A stretch of DNA of 57,662 nt from a virus: positions 1-57,662 of the IMG/VR virus record IMGVR_UViG_3300032676_000752; one strand, written 5' to 3'. Position numbers and translations under genes: made by a program. Shown piece by piece: positions 15,388 to 25,226 of this stretch; within the stretch, counting starts at the first letter, position 1, and the number at the start of each line of letters is the position of its first letter. The notes beneath the pieces are model-generated. The model was not told where the DNA came from, ran no database searches, and worked only from the letters and a program-made list of their open reading frames with translations.

Positions 15388-17666
15388 TATTCCACCACCT
15401 TATAGCCCAACGCGCGGGCATGTTTCGATGCTGCCGCTAAATCACGTTTTGGATTAGCCGCCCGCCATGCCGATTTGCTCCATTCATGGGTTGCTGGAGA
15501 TGGCAGCGGTTTCGGGGTTGGCAATTGACCCGCTGGGATTCTTTCCGGCAATCCCGCCGGCCCAACCTTGAATCCTGCTGGGGCTGGTGGCGTCGGCACC
15601 GGGTTGGACGCCAGCGGCTGCACCCTCATTCGGCTTGTGGCCTCATTCAAGGGCGGTGCGGTCGGGGGTGATGGTAGTGGCGCTCCCTGCGCCCCTGGAC
15701 TGGCCTGCGCGGGCAACTGGAGCACGGCATCCGGTTCGGGCGTGATGACCGCTGGGGTGACCGGCGCTGGCGATCCTGGGCGCGCTGCGCCTTCCGGCGT
15801 GACGTTGAAGCCGGGAGGCGCCCCCGGTGGCGCTGCGGGTGGCTGTGGCTGTCCTGCTGGCCCAACCTCGGCATTGCCCGGTACGTCTGCGGGGAGTTGC
15901 AACTGTGGGTTGGCTAGTTGTCGCCGAGCGGCGCTGAATTGCGGCGGCGGTTCAGGCGGCGGGGTGCGGTCGGGCAACTTTGAGAAAAATCGCTGCAATC
16001 CCTCTTGCACCTGGCCGAGTGGCGTTACGCCGAGTCCCTTCTCGGCAATGATTCTCGCTGTTCCCGAGATTGGGCCAGCGCCCATCGTTCTTGCGCCCGT
16101 CAGCGCGTCCGCGATAGTCGCCTTGACACCCTTCGGCTCCTGAATCAGCGCCTCTTTGGACGCCAATTGCGGGGCAGCATTGCCGAGCGCCTCCTGAGCC
16201 TTCATGATGCTTGACTCTGTGCGCTTGGCTGCGCTGAAATCCTGCCCGCTGGCCTTTTCTAGTTGGTCGTAATACTCACCACGGAGTTTCGATAGCGCGT
16301 CCGACATGGCCGAGTCGACGGTCCCACTCCGGCCGGCGGCAATTGCGTTCTTGCGGAACTGTGGCGCTAGTTCGCGGTTGAGGTACATCCGGAGTTCGTT
16401 GGCCCCGCCCAACGTATCAACCTTACCTAGCCGATCCTTCAGGTCGGTGATGGCTGCCGCATCTTCCGGCGAGAATCCCTCAAGCGATTCAGGGAATGTC
16501 ACTGCGGCCTGGACTGGACGGGGATCGAACGGAGCATTGGCGACGGGCTGGAGTGCAGCTTGGTGCTGATCGTCAATAATCCCCTTGGCTTTGTCGAGCA
16601 GGTTTTGAGTCGCCGCAAGCGCATCTTCCGGCGCTCCCGAGCGAATCGCCTTGACTATCTCTGGATTATCGGCGGCAACCTGCCGGAGTGGACTGCCAAT
16701 GTCCTGGGCGACCTGCTTTGGGAAGTAGTCTTTCCCCATGCCGGTTCCGCGCGCCAGAACGCCGCTAAGTGACTTGTGCTGCCCCTGGGTGTAGTTCTCG
16801 CCCTCGACTGGGCGGTTGCGCCGGAACTGAGTCAGCGCCTCGTCTGCGGTATCCTGGGCGACAGCACGGACGGCATCAGGGAGCGCCTTGACACCCTCAA
16901 TCACTTTCGGCGCCAACTTTCCAGACGCCATGGTTGCGGCCAGAGGAAGCAGCGCGGCGATAGCGCCTCCAATGTCGCCCGCCGCTACGTGTTCTCCGAT
17001 CTGCTGTCCAGCATCGGCGGCCATAGGTCCGAGACCTGGAATAGTCGCTGCTAGTCCATGACCGAGAGCTAACTCGCGGTGCTCAACCGCTTGCGGTGAG
17101 GGATTCATTGAATACCAGGGAGTTGCAGCATCAGCTTGTTTGAATTCGCTTACCGCTTGAGAGCCCTGATCTATGGCGCCCCGTGCAATTCCCTCAAGAC
17201 CCCTTTCGACAATCGCTCCTCCAGGCACTACGGCATTTGCTGCCGATTCTTGCGGATTAGTCGCGTCGGGATTGATCGACTGCGCAATACCTTTGCCAAG
17301 GTTTGTAAATCCTCGCCGCGCTGTTTCCGAGAACCCTCTCGCCGGACGTGTGGGGTCTTGCGTGAAATCTTGCTGATACGCTTCTTCTGGTTTCAGCCCA
17401 CGCTGTGGGATGGGATTCGTGTCGAACTGGTAGCCGAGTTCCTTAGCCTTCGGGACGGCGCTGTATGGAATCGGTAACTTATGCCCGTTGTCGTTCCACA
17501 TCGGATAAACGCCTTCGCCAGGCTTGCCTGTCAGATCGGGAGGCGCGGCGGGTTGGTTACCAAGCGGAACCTCGGTGAGCCCATCCGGAACGCCTTGCAC
17601 CCCAGACGATATTGGGACTTCGGTCAGTCCTTCCGGCACTCCCTCAATTGCTGGACTGGTAGGCAT
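15387..17666 (-). CDS. Large internal virion (ejection) protein candidate
   Basis: 759 aa. The N-terminus has two copies of a motif, GVPEGLTEVP and GVPDGLTEVP. Residues ~180-290 are Ala/Gly-rich and hydrophobic (GLAATIPGLGPMAADAGQQI, AIAALLPLAATMASG), resembling membrane-interacting segments; residues 300-540 are helical; residues 570-720 are a Pro/Gly/Ala-rich linker; the end is basic and helical. No enzymatic motif was seen. Position and size match the gp15/gp16-type internal core proteins of T7-like phages that form the ejection channel. Assignment rests on context and composition, not homology. Confidence 0.6.
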   Translation of the reverse strand: MPTSPAIEGVPEGLTEVPISSGVQGVPDGLTEVPLGNQPAAPPDLTGKPGEGVYPMWNDNGHKLPIPYSAVPKAKELGYQFDTNPIPQRGLKPEEAYQQDFTQDPTRPARGFSETARRGFTNLGKGIAQSINPDATNPQESAANAVVPGGAIVERGLEGIARGAIDQGSQAVSEFKQADAATPWYSMNPSPQAVEHRELALGHGLAATIPGLGPMAADAGQQIGEHVAAGDIGGAIAALLPLAATMASGKLAPKVIEGVKALPDAVRAVAQDTADEALTQFRRNRPVEGENYTQGQHKSLSGVLARGTGMGKDYFPKQVAQDIGSPLRQVAADNPEIVKAIRSGAPEDALAATQNLLDKAKGIIDDQHQAALQPVANAPFDPRPVQAAVTFPESLEGFSPEDAAAITDLKDRLGKVDTLGGANELRMYLNRELAPQFRKNAIAAGRSGTVDSAMSDALSKLRGEYYDQLEKASGQDFSAAKRTESSIMKAQEALGNAAPQLASKEALIQEPKGVKATIADALTGARTMGAGPISGTARIIAEKGLGVTPLGQVQEGLQRFFSKLPDRTPPPEPPPQFSAARRQLANPQLQLPADVPGNAEVGPAGQPQPPAAPPGAPPGFNVTPEGAARPGSPAPVTPAVITPEPDAVLQLPAQASPGAQGAPLPSPPTAPPLNEATSRMRVQPLASNPVPTPPAPAGFKVGPAGLPERIPAGQLPTPKPLPSPATHEWSKSAWRAANPKRDLAAASKHARALGYKVVE

Positions 17667-19654
17667 TATTTTTTCACCGCCTGATATTTTCCGTTGACCG
17701 CATATCCGACAACCGCGCCACTCTTATCGGTGTAGGCGTGGGTAGCGCCGGGAGGTGGGGAAGGTGCTTTCGGGGTAGATGTGGGAGTAGTTCCGCCACG
17801 CACGTTATGGCCGCCCTTCATCTGCGGCAAACCCTCAGCGAGACGATTGGCGGTCAGGCGAATCTGACCGGTCTGCTTCTTGAGGTAATCGAGGTCCGGA
17901 GTGCTGGCTCCTGGAGCCATTTCCATGAGGCGATTGACTTGAGCATCGGACACGCCACCGCCAGCCGATTGCCTGAGAGCCTGCAAGTTCTCTTTGTACG
18001 CCTTGACGTTGGTAACATAATCGCGCTCCTCCGGTGAGAGCCCGCTCGTTGCAAAAGCACCTTGAGCCCATTGGACCGAAGTACTCTTCGGATCAGCAAT
18101 GGCTGTAGCAACTGCCGGATTGTTGAGTTGTCCGCCAGCCTGCACGAGCCGTTCAGCAGTCTTTTCGATGTTATCGGTCGCGCCAAGGACGTCGTTGAAT
18201 TGCGCCGTCTTGCCTTCCTGCTTGATGTAGGGGGCCGCAAGCGAAGTGCCGATAGGTTTACCTGCTGCCGAAGTGGCCCCGCCTTCGAGTTGGTTTCCTT
18301 CTAAGTCAGTTCCGAGCATCTGTCCCGATGCACGAAGGGCGTAGGAGTTTGCCTTCTTCATCTCGGCGTCTATTTGTTTCTGTTTTTGCTCGAAAGCTGG
18401 AGTTCCTGGGGTGATCTTTTCCCTTTCGATTTCGGCACGTAATTGCTGTGTTTTCTGTATTGAAGCTCGCCAATCGCTGAGAGCCTGTTTTTGCTTTGTG
18501 ATAGGCGAGTCGGGATCTTCTGAGTAAGTCAACTTCCCATCTGGTCCTGTCGTAGATTTAAGGCCTAGCGCGGCAGCCCGTTCGTCAGCATTCAATCCGG
18601 CAATGTCTTTTCTTCCTTGAGTGTTAACCCCCGCCACCGCAACCGTCTTAACGGCAGATGCCGGCAAGGACGTTCCAACGAAGGGCTTTAGCGCTGCATT
18701 CTCTTCACCCATAGCGGCAGTGATTGGAATGGGCTGTTCTGATTCAGTTCTGGCTTGCTCTTCTGCTGTTTTCGTATTTGCTGCGCCCTGTGTGAGTTGC
18801 TGTTGGAGATTCGCAGTCATCCCGGCGTTACGCCTGGCTGCGTCAGAGAACGCGCGAGTCGGTGCGCCGTATGGAGTTGCGCCTACCGCAGCCGGATCGA
18901 CTGCGCCCATGAGAGCGCCAGCTATGCCGTGCTCAGCCAAACCCTCAAGGCCAGCCTTCAAGCCTCTGCCAAACCTCTGCCAGCGCGTCGGGTTGTAGGT
19001 CCCGCTGTTCGGGTCATTGGGGTCACGGAGTTGCGGTACGCCTGTCGGATTCGCTGCGGTGCGTGGTGAGTTCGCCGCCGCCAATCGCGACTCAACGGCG
19101 TTCATATCGACCGGCGCGCTGGTATTGGAAGAATTAGGCTTCAAAGATAGTACGCCGTCTTGGACGTTGTTTGGATTGACGGGATTTTCTTGCCCGGTTG
19201 ATGCTCCGTCCATCGGGAGAACATTTGACGGGACCGCCCGCGCGCCCGTCGAATCAGTTGGCGGATTGGGCGCATTGGTCGTCGGCATCTGGGCCTGCGC
19301 ACCAGCCGCAAGACTCTGCCCGAATCCCTCCATTGGGCTCTTGTTATCGAGTGTCATGCCGTATGGTTTGGAGTCTTGCTCCGCGGGCTGGTTGGTTGCC
19401 GTGCCTGTCGCTGGCGCCGGCGTCGATGCGGGAGCAACCGCGGCTTGCGGCTTTCCTACCGCCGCGGCAAGAGGGCTCGGTGGAGCAACCACCGGTCGCG
19501 CGGCTGTCGGCAGGGGAAACGGTACTCCCGATTGGTGCGCCGCCAAATACCCGGATGGGTCTCCCGACGCAAGCATCTCCTCCCAATCGACGCCGGATGA
19601 CGCAATCGGGGATGCCGATGGAATTAGGCCTTGAAGTCCGTTCGTGTCCGCCAT
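17666..19654 (-). CDS. Internal virion protein candidate (662 aa)
   Basis: 662 aa, rich in Ala, Gly, Pro, Gln and Thr. Residues ~25-45 read DWEEMLASGDPSGYLAAHQ; residues 60-220 are low-complexity. Residues ~330-620 are helical and charged, with coiled-coil character (DWRASIQKTQQLRAEIEREK). The C-terminal ~35 residues form a compact beta motif (ATHAYTDKSGAVVGYAVNGK). It begins a few bases after the 192-aa Ala-rich protein and runs directly into the 759-aa gene. Gene order suggests an ejected internal protein; no enzyme domain was recognised. Confidence 0.6.
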   Translation of the reverse strand: MADTNGLQGLIPSASPIASSGVDWEEMLASGDPSGYLAAHQSGVPFPLPTAARPVVAPPSPLAAAVGKPQAAVAPASTPAPATGTATNQPAEQDSKPYGMTLDNKSPMEGFGQSLAAGAQAQMPTTNAPNPPTDSTGARAVPSNVLPMDGASTGQENPVNPNNVQDGVLSLKPNSSNTSAPVDMNAVESRLAAANSPRTAANPTGVPQLRDPNDPNSGTYNPTRWQRFGRGLKAGLEGLAEHGIAGALMGAVDPAAVGATPYGAPTRAFSDAARRNAGMTANLQQQLTQGAANTKTAEEQARTESEQPIPITAAMGEENAALKPFVGTSLPASAVKTVAVAGVNTQGRKDIAGLNADERAAALGLKSTTGPDGKLTYSEDPDSPITKQKQALSDWRASIQKTQQLRAEIEREKITPGTPAFEQKQKQIDAEMKKANSYALRASGQMLGTDLEGNQLEGGATSAAGKPIGTSLAAPYIKQEGKTAQFNDVLGATDNIEKTAERLVQAGGQLNNPAVATAIADPKSTSVQWAQGAFATSGLSPEERDYVTNVKAYKENLQALRQSAGGGVSDAQVNRLMEMAPGASTPDLDYLKKQTGQIRLTANRLAEGLPQMKGGHNVRGGTTPTSTPKAPSPPPGATHAYTDKSGAVVGYAVNGKYQAVKK

Positions 19655-19663
19655 GCGTTCCCC

Positions 19664-20242
19664 CTACTTCTTTCCCACGTAAGCCGCGCCTATCTGTCCG
19701 GCACCAGTAATAAGCCCCTGCCCCAGTTCATCCATAAAGCTCGGCGTCTGCGCGGCCTGCTCCTCGGTGCTTGCCTGGCCCTGAGCCGTGTTCGATTCCT
19801 GAGAGGCAAGATTCTGCTGCGCCTGCGTGATCTGCCCTTCCGCTCCGAGCACGTCCTGGCCGTACTTTGCCCCCGCCGCAAGCCGGCTCTCGGTCGCCCC
19901 AGCCTCCTGGGTGCCTAGCATACGCTGTGCCGCTTGCTGCTCCGCCTCACCTGCCGCCACGCCGGCCGATGCGTTCTGCCCGGTTCTCTGAGCCTGCGTC
20001 TGGTTCTTGGCCGCCGCCGCCGCCGCTGTCGCATCCGCCGTTCCTGCCAACTGGCGATTCGTCACCGAATCCATCTGGCCGCCCTGGACATAGGGATTAT
20101 TGGCCGCGAACTTGGCGAGTTGGCTCTGCTGTGTGCCAATGTCGGCCTGAGTCGCGGCATCCGACGCCTGCGTTTCCGCTGTGCTTGTCGCGGTATTGGC
20201 CTTCTCGGTATCAACGATGTCACCTTGCTGGGCACGGCTCAT
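19664..20242 (-). CDS. Ala/Gln-rich internal virion protein candidate (192 aa)
   Basis: 192 aa, dominated by Ala, Gln, Thr and Gly, with a long predicted helix (residues ~15-150) and a short Gly/Ala-rich C-terminus (LGQGLITGAGQIGAAYVGKK) that could insert in a membrane. Length, composition and place directly upstream of two ~700-aa proteins match T7 gp14, the ejected outer-membrane pore protein, and gp7-like proteins of P22. Its start overlaps the stop of the acetyltransferase-like gene (ATGA). Confidence 0.6.
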   Translation of the reverse strand: MSRAQQGDIVDTEKANTATSTAETQASDAATQADIGTQQSQLAKFAANNPYVQGGQMDSVTNRQLAGTADATAAAAAAKNQTQAQRTGQNASAGVAAGEAEQQAAQRMLGTQEAGATESRLAAGAKYGQDVLGAEGQITQAQQNLASQESNTAQGQASTEEQAAQTPSFMDELGQGLITGAGQIGAAYVGKK

Positions 20243-20682
20243 TGTGTCTTCTCCCTTAAATCCTTGAAAAAGTGCGCTAAACAGTCATCGTTTCGGCTGA
20301 ATCCCGCCTTGTCGAGCGGCTTGCCGATGGCGTCAGCGAGAGCGATGGGCACATCGCAATGCAGGCCTGAGTAGCCAAGCCATGAGAGCACGCCTGCCAG
20401 ACCGTCAATATCCCGCCGCGCGAATGCCGTAGCCTTCGGGTTATCGCAGCCAGCAAACATCAACTCCGCCCGCCGTTCAACCCAGATCGCCTGTACCGGC
20501 ACATCAGACCCTTCCTCGCAACCCACAAGCGCCACCGGCACACGATCGGTTCCAGCTCCCACCTTGTCAAAGAAAGCAGGCAGCGGGTAGCTGGTCCCGT
20601 CACGCTCATTCTGCTCGTCATGGAAGCGGCGAATATACGGAAGATCGGCGGGGGTCGCTGGACGGAGGATGATCGGCTTCAC
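20239..20682 (-). CDS. GNAT-like acetyltransferase
   Basis: 147 aa. It starts MKPIILRPATPADLPYIRRF, the classic first strand and helix of GNAT N-acetyltransferases. The acetyl-CoA-binding motif (Q/RxxGxG/A) is poorly preserved, so it may be a degenerate or structural relative. Such proteins are frequent in phage late operons, often beside tail or internal protein genes, with unknown substrates. It is coupled at both ends by ATGA overlaps, so its dose tracks the internal virion proteins. Confidence 0.6.
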   Translation of the reverse strand: MKPIILRPATPADLPYIRRFHDEQNERDGTSYPLPAFFDKVGAGTDRVPVALVGCEEGSDVPVQAIWVERRAELMFAGCDNPKATAFARRDIDGLAGVLSWLGYSGLHCDVPIALADAIGKPLDKAGFSRNDDCLAHFFKDLREKTQ

Positions 20683-21047
20683 TTCGTCTCCCGCGGTACG
20701 TGCATCATGCGCCCAAATGGATGCGTCGTGATCTTGTGGCCGGGCGGAACGTGGGAATGTAGGGGCCCAAGGTGAATCGGTACTCCATGTTTTCCGGCGT
20801 ACTCCATGATGGCGTTGTGGTTTCCCATCAGTGATTCAATCGCCGCGTTGATTTCCGCCGCCGGGTCAAGATGCCCAAGATCATCCTGCGCGAACGGCCG
20901 ATGACATTCTCGGCATGTCGGAGCGCCCAAGAGAAGGTCGATGTTGTGCTCTCCGCCTGTAACCTGGTTGAAAAGGTGGATGTGGTGGACGTGCGTGCGC
21001 CCGTCAATGTGATTGTGTTCGTGTCCTGGTCGAATCTGCCATGCCAT
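20679..21047 (-). CDS. His-rich protein with a CxxC site
   Basis: 122 aa from ATG 21047, preferred over an in-frame TTG at 21059 because GGAG of that same segment serves as the ribosome site. Histidines cluster at both ends (GHEHNHIDGRTHVHHIHLF; HLGPLHSHVPPGHKITTH), with CRECHRPF in the middle, so metal binding is likely. No family recognised. Histidine-rich metal sites occur in tail needles and spikes, which is one possible role; a late chaperone is another. Confidence 0.55.
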   Translation of the reverse strand: MAWQIRPGHEHNHIDGRTHVHHIHLFNQVTGGEHNIDLLLGAPTCRECHRPFAQDDLGHLDPAAEINAAIESLMGNHNAIMEYAGKHGVPIHLGPLHSHVPPGHKITTHPFGRMMHVPRETK

Positions 21048-21059
21048 TACGGTCTCCAA

Positions 21060-22133
21060 TCACCCCAAAGTACCATCGTTGACTACCAGCCGCCCGCCAT
21101 TCCCGCCGATGGACTGCCCTCCGCCAAGATTCCCGCCAAAGACACCGCCGCTCACTGTAACTGGCTGGTCACCGGGCGTGTATCCACTGCCAGCCGCCCC
21201 ATTCGCAATCGAGATCAGCACGCCAGCATGGATCGTCTGCGCTCCCGGGGTGGCACCTACTCCCACGTCGGCGATATTGAGCGTCACAGGGTCGCTGAGC
21301 GCGTTGCCGCCGCTAACCACATTCCATCCTGTCACGGTACCAGTCAATCCAACTGTGACCGTTACCACCGGGAGAACAACCGCGCCGCTGCCGACCACGC
21401 TGACGGCGCCAATCGGCGTAGTTCCATCGGTCAGAACCTCGGGCAGTGTTCCACGTGCAACATAGTCCTGGCCCTGAAATCCAACCACCTGCTCTGTCGC
21501 AAACGGCACGTTGATGATCGACGCCGAGGGAAGGATAGTCTCGACACCGCCCTTGACCGATGGAAACTGGGTATTGAATCCAGACTTGCCGTAAACCCTA
21601 ATCACCGCTGCCGTTCCTGCCGTGTCCGATACTGAGTCAACCGTCGCGTAGTTGGTCTGATTCAGCACGATAGCCGCCTCTGCCCCAGCCGACGACCGCA
21701 ACTCGCTCGATACCGCGCCCGGCTGGACCTGATAAGCATTCCATGCGTGCTGGTCGTAGCTCGACCGAAGCCGCCAGAAGACGGTCAAGCCGGGAGCCGG
21801 CACGGTCAACTGTGTCGTTGTCTGGACCGGCAGAGTCGTCACCTGCCCGACAAAGCTGGTCACGGCGCAATAACTCATCTCGTGGTAGATGGTCTTGTTG
21901 ATCGACTGTTTAGGGTTGGTGATCTGTATGTTGAAAGCGGCATTCGCGCCAGTAACCGAGAACGAGGCGGCCGGCGGCGGAGCCGAGGACGGTTGTTGAG
22001 GCGAATTCGTAGGCTCGACAAAGTTTGTCCCTGTCGCGTTGTTGTGGACCTCGAGCTGCGCGTACATCCCGAGCAGAACGGTGCGCAGCCCGAAATCTTT
22101 CACGGCATTTATTTGAGACTTTGAGAGTGCCAT
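21060..22133 (-). CDS. Virion structural protein candidate (357 aa)
   Basis: 357 aa. After a short helical start (SKSQINAVKDFGLRTVLLGM) it is almost entirely beta-rich, with Thr/Val/Gly strands and a fibronectin-like stretch (FSVTGANAAFNIQITNPKQS, LTVFWRLRSSYDQHAWNAY). The last ~60 residues are Gly-rich (GGNLGGGQSIGGNGGRL). It abuts the 1027-aa tail protein gene with no gap. A tail-associated fibre or decoration protein is the best guess. Confidence 0.55.
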   Translation of the reverse strand: MALSKSQINAVKDFGLRTVLLGMYAQLEVHNNATGTNFVEPTNSPQQPSSAPPPAASFSVTGANAAFNIQITNPKQSINKTIYHEMSYCAVTSFVGQVTTLPVQTTTQLTVPAPGLTVFWRLRSSYDQHAWNAYQVQPGAVSSELRSSAGAEAAIVLNQTNYATVDSVSDTAGTAAVIRVYGKSGFNTQFPSVKGGVETILPSASIINVPFATEQVVGFQGQDYVARGTLPEVLTDGTTPIGAVSVVGSGAVVLPVVTVTVGLTGTVTGWNVVSGGNALSDPVTLNIADVGVGATPGAQTIHAGVLISIANGAAGSGYTPGDQPVTVSGGVFGGNLGGGQSIGGNGGRLVVNDGTLG

Positions 22134-25100
22134 CTACTTGCTCTCCCCGGCCAGCCGGCCTGCAAACATCGGCGAGATAAAGACGCAACTGTATTTCATC
22201 GACCACCAGGCGTCGGCGATGCAACCGTTGGTCAGCCGCAACCTCCAGCGCTCATTCAACTTGCTGGGCGTGTTCTTGCTGATTCCCTTGGTCGGATTCA
22301 ATTCAAGCTGAATCGGCTTCATCTTGACCAGCCAGCTCGGCTGCGGTGTATCGGCCTCCCAGTCGGTGATGCGGCGGGCTCCTGCGATGAATTCAACGAA
22401 CAGGCTGCCGTTGCCGCGGGCATTCATATTCAAGCCCTGCAACTTGCACAGCGTCATCATCTGCTGCGCGGCGACGGTCTCATACTGGCAATCAATTCCG
22501 GCCGTGTTGTCGTTGTAGATACCGGGAGTTAGAGCCTGGACTGTTCCGTCCGGAGCCGATGAGGCATAAAGCATCTGCGAGATGTATTGCCGGCTGATCT
22601 CCTCGGTCGTGTCTACCGGACCTTCATCTGGCGTAGGCAAGCCTGTGACTGTCCGGTATGCCCGCATCCCGCAGTAGGCGGTGATGTTGGTCCAGACGCT
22701 GTACTTACGGCATGCCTCAATGGTGATTTCCTTGCCAGAGTAACGCGAGAACAGAAGCGGATTGTTCCACCCCTCCTCATAGTTCAGCACCAAAACAACA
22801 TTGGGAACCGTGCTCGATCCAACCGGGAGGCCGATGTGGACCTCGTGATACTCAACATCGATCGCGCACCAGATAGTCTCCTGAGCCTGCCAGTTGATCG
22901 TGTTCCAGAAGCGATTCAGCTCCTTTGAGACCAACTCCGGCCAGGACGACTCGTACTTGTAGATTCCGCTCGAATGGATGAAAAGCAGGAATTGACCACA
23001 TACATCGACGGCGCGCGGCCCGCACGGCCCCACCTTCGTCCAGCGTTTCGTCACAGTCCATGTGGCTGGATCTGCAGTTGATGGTGACAACTCAAAGCCA
23101 GACCGCTCTCGAAGCGAGTAGGGGACGCCCTGATACTCCCTTACGCACCAGGCACGCTCACCGTCATCGGTTCCAACCTGAATGCCGGACGTGTCACCGT
23201 AGTAGCTCTCAGGGTCGGCGGCCAGCGAGACCCAGTGACCGGAGTAGAATCCCGGCACGCCACTCTGGAATATGCGGTCAGTCGCCTCCGAGTAGTAGAG
23301 ATCAACGCATTGCTGTGGCTGGATCACGCGCAGCCGGTCGGTTGTATTCGTGCCCACGGATGCGATGAGTCCGGCAAGATACTCGTCCGTGAAGTTGACG
23401 GTTGCTGTCGAAGTTCCATTCGGGAAGATAGTCGCCGTGATTTGAATTCCATCAGAGACCAGAGTGGTCGGCGAGTAGGCGTAAGGCCCTGCGCTCACTC
23501 CATCGGCAACCGCGAAGTTGCAGATTACATTCTGGATGTAAGCAGGCCCAGTCGGAAGATTGAAGACGGAAAGCTCCCACCCATTCTCGTCAACGATGTA
23601 GTTGACCGCCGACGCCTGCGTGAATCCGGAGATGGTGTCAAACATATCCTGATAGGCAATCGTCATCCAGCGGTAGCCCTGAGTTCCGTTGGGCCCACCC
23701 TGTGCCGTGTCCTGGGCGATGTTGCCGGCTGTGCCGGTCGTATTGGCCGTGGGCGGGGGCGGGCCAGATACACTGCTTGCGACGGTCACGGTCGCGCCAG
23801 TGCCGTAGGTTCCGATTAAGGCGAAGTCTCCGAATTGAGGGAATGTGCTGCCATCGAATACCGTCCCGGTCGGCACGTCGCATTCATAGAGCCGGATCCC
23901 AGTGACAGCATAGCCTTGTGGAAATTGCGTGGAAATGACGAACGCATCATCGACCAATGTGTTAACCATCGAGTTTGCTGGGCCTGGGAGCGTCTCTCCG
24001 GCGGCGTTGACATATGTCTGGAGGATATAGACATCGCGTCCGGCAGGGAATGTGCCGCCACCTGCGGAGCGCGCCATGACTGGCTCAACGTCGGGCGTCG
24101 GCAACTGACCGCCTGTAATGCGCGCCGTGTTGGTTGTTGGCGGATTCACCGAGCCGCCAAGAGTGGTCACTCCGTAAAGTGTTCCAAGCGCAACCGGGGT
24201 CGCGTTGAATTTTACATAAGTTAAGAGTTGCGGGGCCGGAGATCCGTGTGTTACCTCCGCCACATAGACGTTCGCTCCAGTGGGGACGTAGTTAGCGGGC
24301 AAACCCTGCATCCATCCAGCTAGAGACGCCAACGCGGGGATTTTCACGTTGACCGTCGTACCGCCTGCAATTGGATTGATGAAAACCGGGATAGATGGCA
24401 GTGTCTCGCCGATGCTGTTGACCATCGTGATGGCAATATAGACATCGGCTCCGGTTCCCCATGTCCCGCCGCCGGCCAGAGATAGAACTGGGGATGCCGG
24501 AATAGGAATACGATTAGCCATTACCGGCGTCTGCTCTTTCCAGATAACGCCACCATCGTTGTATATCTGTCCCTCGACGGCGGTCCAAACTGGCTGCACA
24601 TTGCCGCAAGTTCCAGCCTGCGTGCAGATGTAGAGATGGCCATTCCCGACGGCAACCGTAACGCCGTACCGAATATCAGACAGCGTGCAGCACTCGCCGA
24701 CAAGAACCTGGGCGCCGGCGTACCAGCCAAAGCCGACCGGTTTCATGCCGTAGGGGTAGAGGTTTTGGGTGAAGAGATCGTATGCGGCAGGGAATTCTGT
24801 GGGAGTGAGAAGGTTTGAGAATGCCATCCATGCCCGGTTGTAGGCCTGGGTTCCGATCATGTAGGATTGGGCGGGCAGGTTCACCAGCGGGGAGCTGATG
24901 GGTGTTGTGCGGCCCGTCCCGGTGGGGTTCTCTATCTGGAGCGCGCCGGAATAGTCGTAGAGCAGGATGGTTTGAAAGTAGTCCTGAGTCGCACTCTCCG
25001 GCGTGTAGGCGCACGGCAAGAGACCTGCGATGGGACTTTGGTTGATTCCTTGGATGGCAGTTTGGACGCCATACCTTGTTCCCACTTCAGTCAAATTGAA

Positions 25101-25217
25101 TCGGCAGTTCAGCGATAAGGCAGCACACCCCATCGGGAGATTGGTGGGGTCGTCCTCATCGACCAACCCCAACCAGCGACTAAATTCAACCTTAGTGGCC
25201 CCGCCGTAATTGGCCAT
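22134..25217 (-). CDS. Large tail protein, tail-nozzle candidate
   Basis: 1027 aa, beta-rich throughout. The start MANYGGATKVEFSRWLGLVD and CRFNLTEVGTRYGVQ resemble the opening of large podovirus tail proteins. It has repeated modules around residues 240-330 and 375-450 (SLAGGGTWGTGADVYIAITM and RSAGGGTFPAGRDVYILQTY), apparently duplicated beta domains. Size and position after an adaptor-like gene parallel T7 gp12, the tail nozzle. No enzymatic motif seen. Confidence 0.62.
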   Translation of the reverse strand: MANYGGATKVEFSRWLGLVDEDDPTNLPMGCAALSLNCRFNLTEVGTRYGVQTAIQGINQSPIAGLLPCAYTPESATQDYFQTILLYDYSGALQIENPTGTGRTTPISSPLVNLPAQSYMIGTQAYNRAWMAFSNLLTPTEFPAAYDLFTQNLYPYGMKPVGFGWYAGAQVLVGECCTLSDIRYGVTVAVGNGHLYICTQAGTCGNVQPVWTAVEGQIYNDGGVIWKEQTPVMANRIPIPASPVLSLAGGGTWGTGADVYIAITMVNSIGETLPSIPVFINPIAGGTTVNVKIPALASLAGWMQGLPANYVPTGANVYVAEVTHGSPAPQLLTYVKFNATPVALGTLYGVTTLGGSVNPPTTNTARITGGQLPTPDVEPVMARSAGGGTFPAGRDVYILQTYVNAAGETLPGPANSMVNTLVDDAFVISTQFPQGYAVTGIRLYECDVPTGTVFDGSTFPQFGDFALIGTYGTGATVTVASSVSGPPPPTANTTGTAGNIAQDTAQGGPNGTQGYRWMTIAYQDMFDTISGFTQASAVNYIVDENGWELSVFNLPTGPAYIQNVICNFAVADGVSAGPYAYSPTTLVSDGIQITATIFPNGTSTATVNFTDEYLAGLIASVGTNTTDRLRVIQPQQCVDLYYSEATDRIFQSGVPGFYSGHWVSLAADPESYYGDTSGIQVGTDDGERAWCVREYQGVPYSLRERSGFELSPSTADPATWTVTKRWTKVGPCGPRAVDVCGQFLLFIHSSGIYKYESSWPELVSKELNRFWNTINWQAQETIWCAIDVEYHEVHIGLPVGSSTVPNVVLVLNYEEGWNNPLLFSRYSGKEITIEACRKYSVWTNITAYCGMRAYRTVTGLPTPDEGPVDTTEEISRQYISQMLYASSAPDGTVQALTPGIYNDNTAGIDCQYETVAAQQMMTLCKLQGLNMNARGNGSLFVEFIAGARRITDWEADTPQPSWLVKMKPIQLELNPTKGISKNTPSKLNERWRLRLTNGCIADAWWSMKYSCVFISPMFAGRLAGESK

Positions 25218-25226
25218 TTACCTGCC

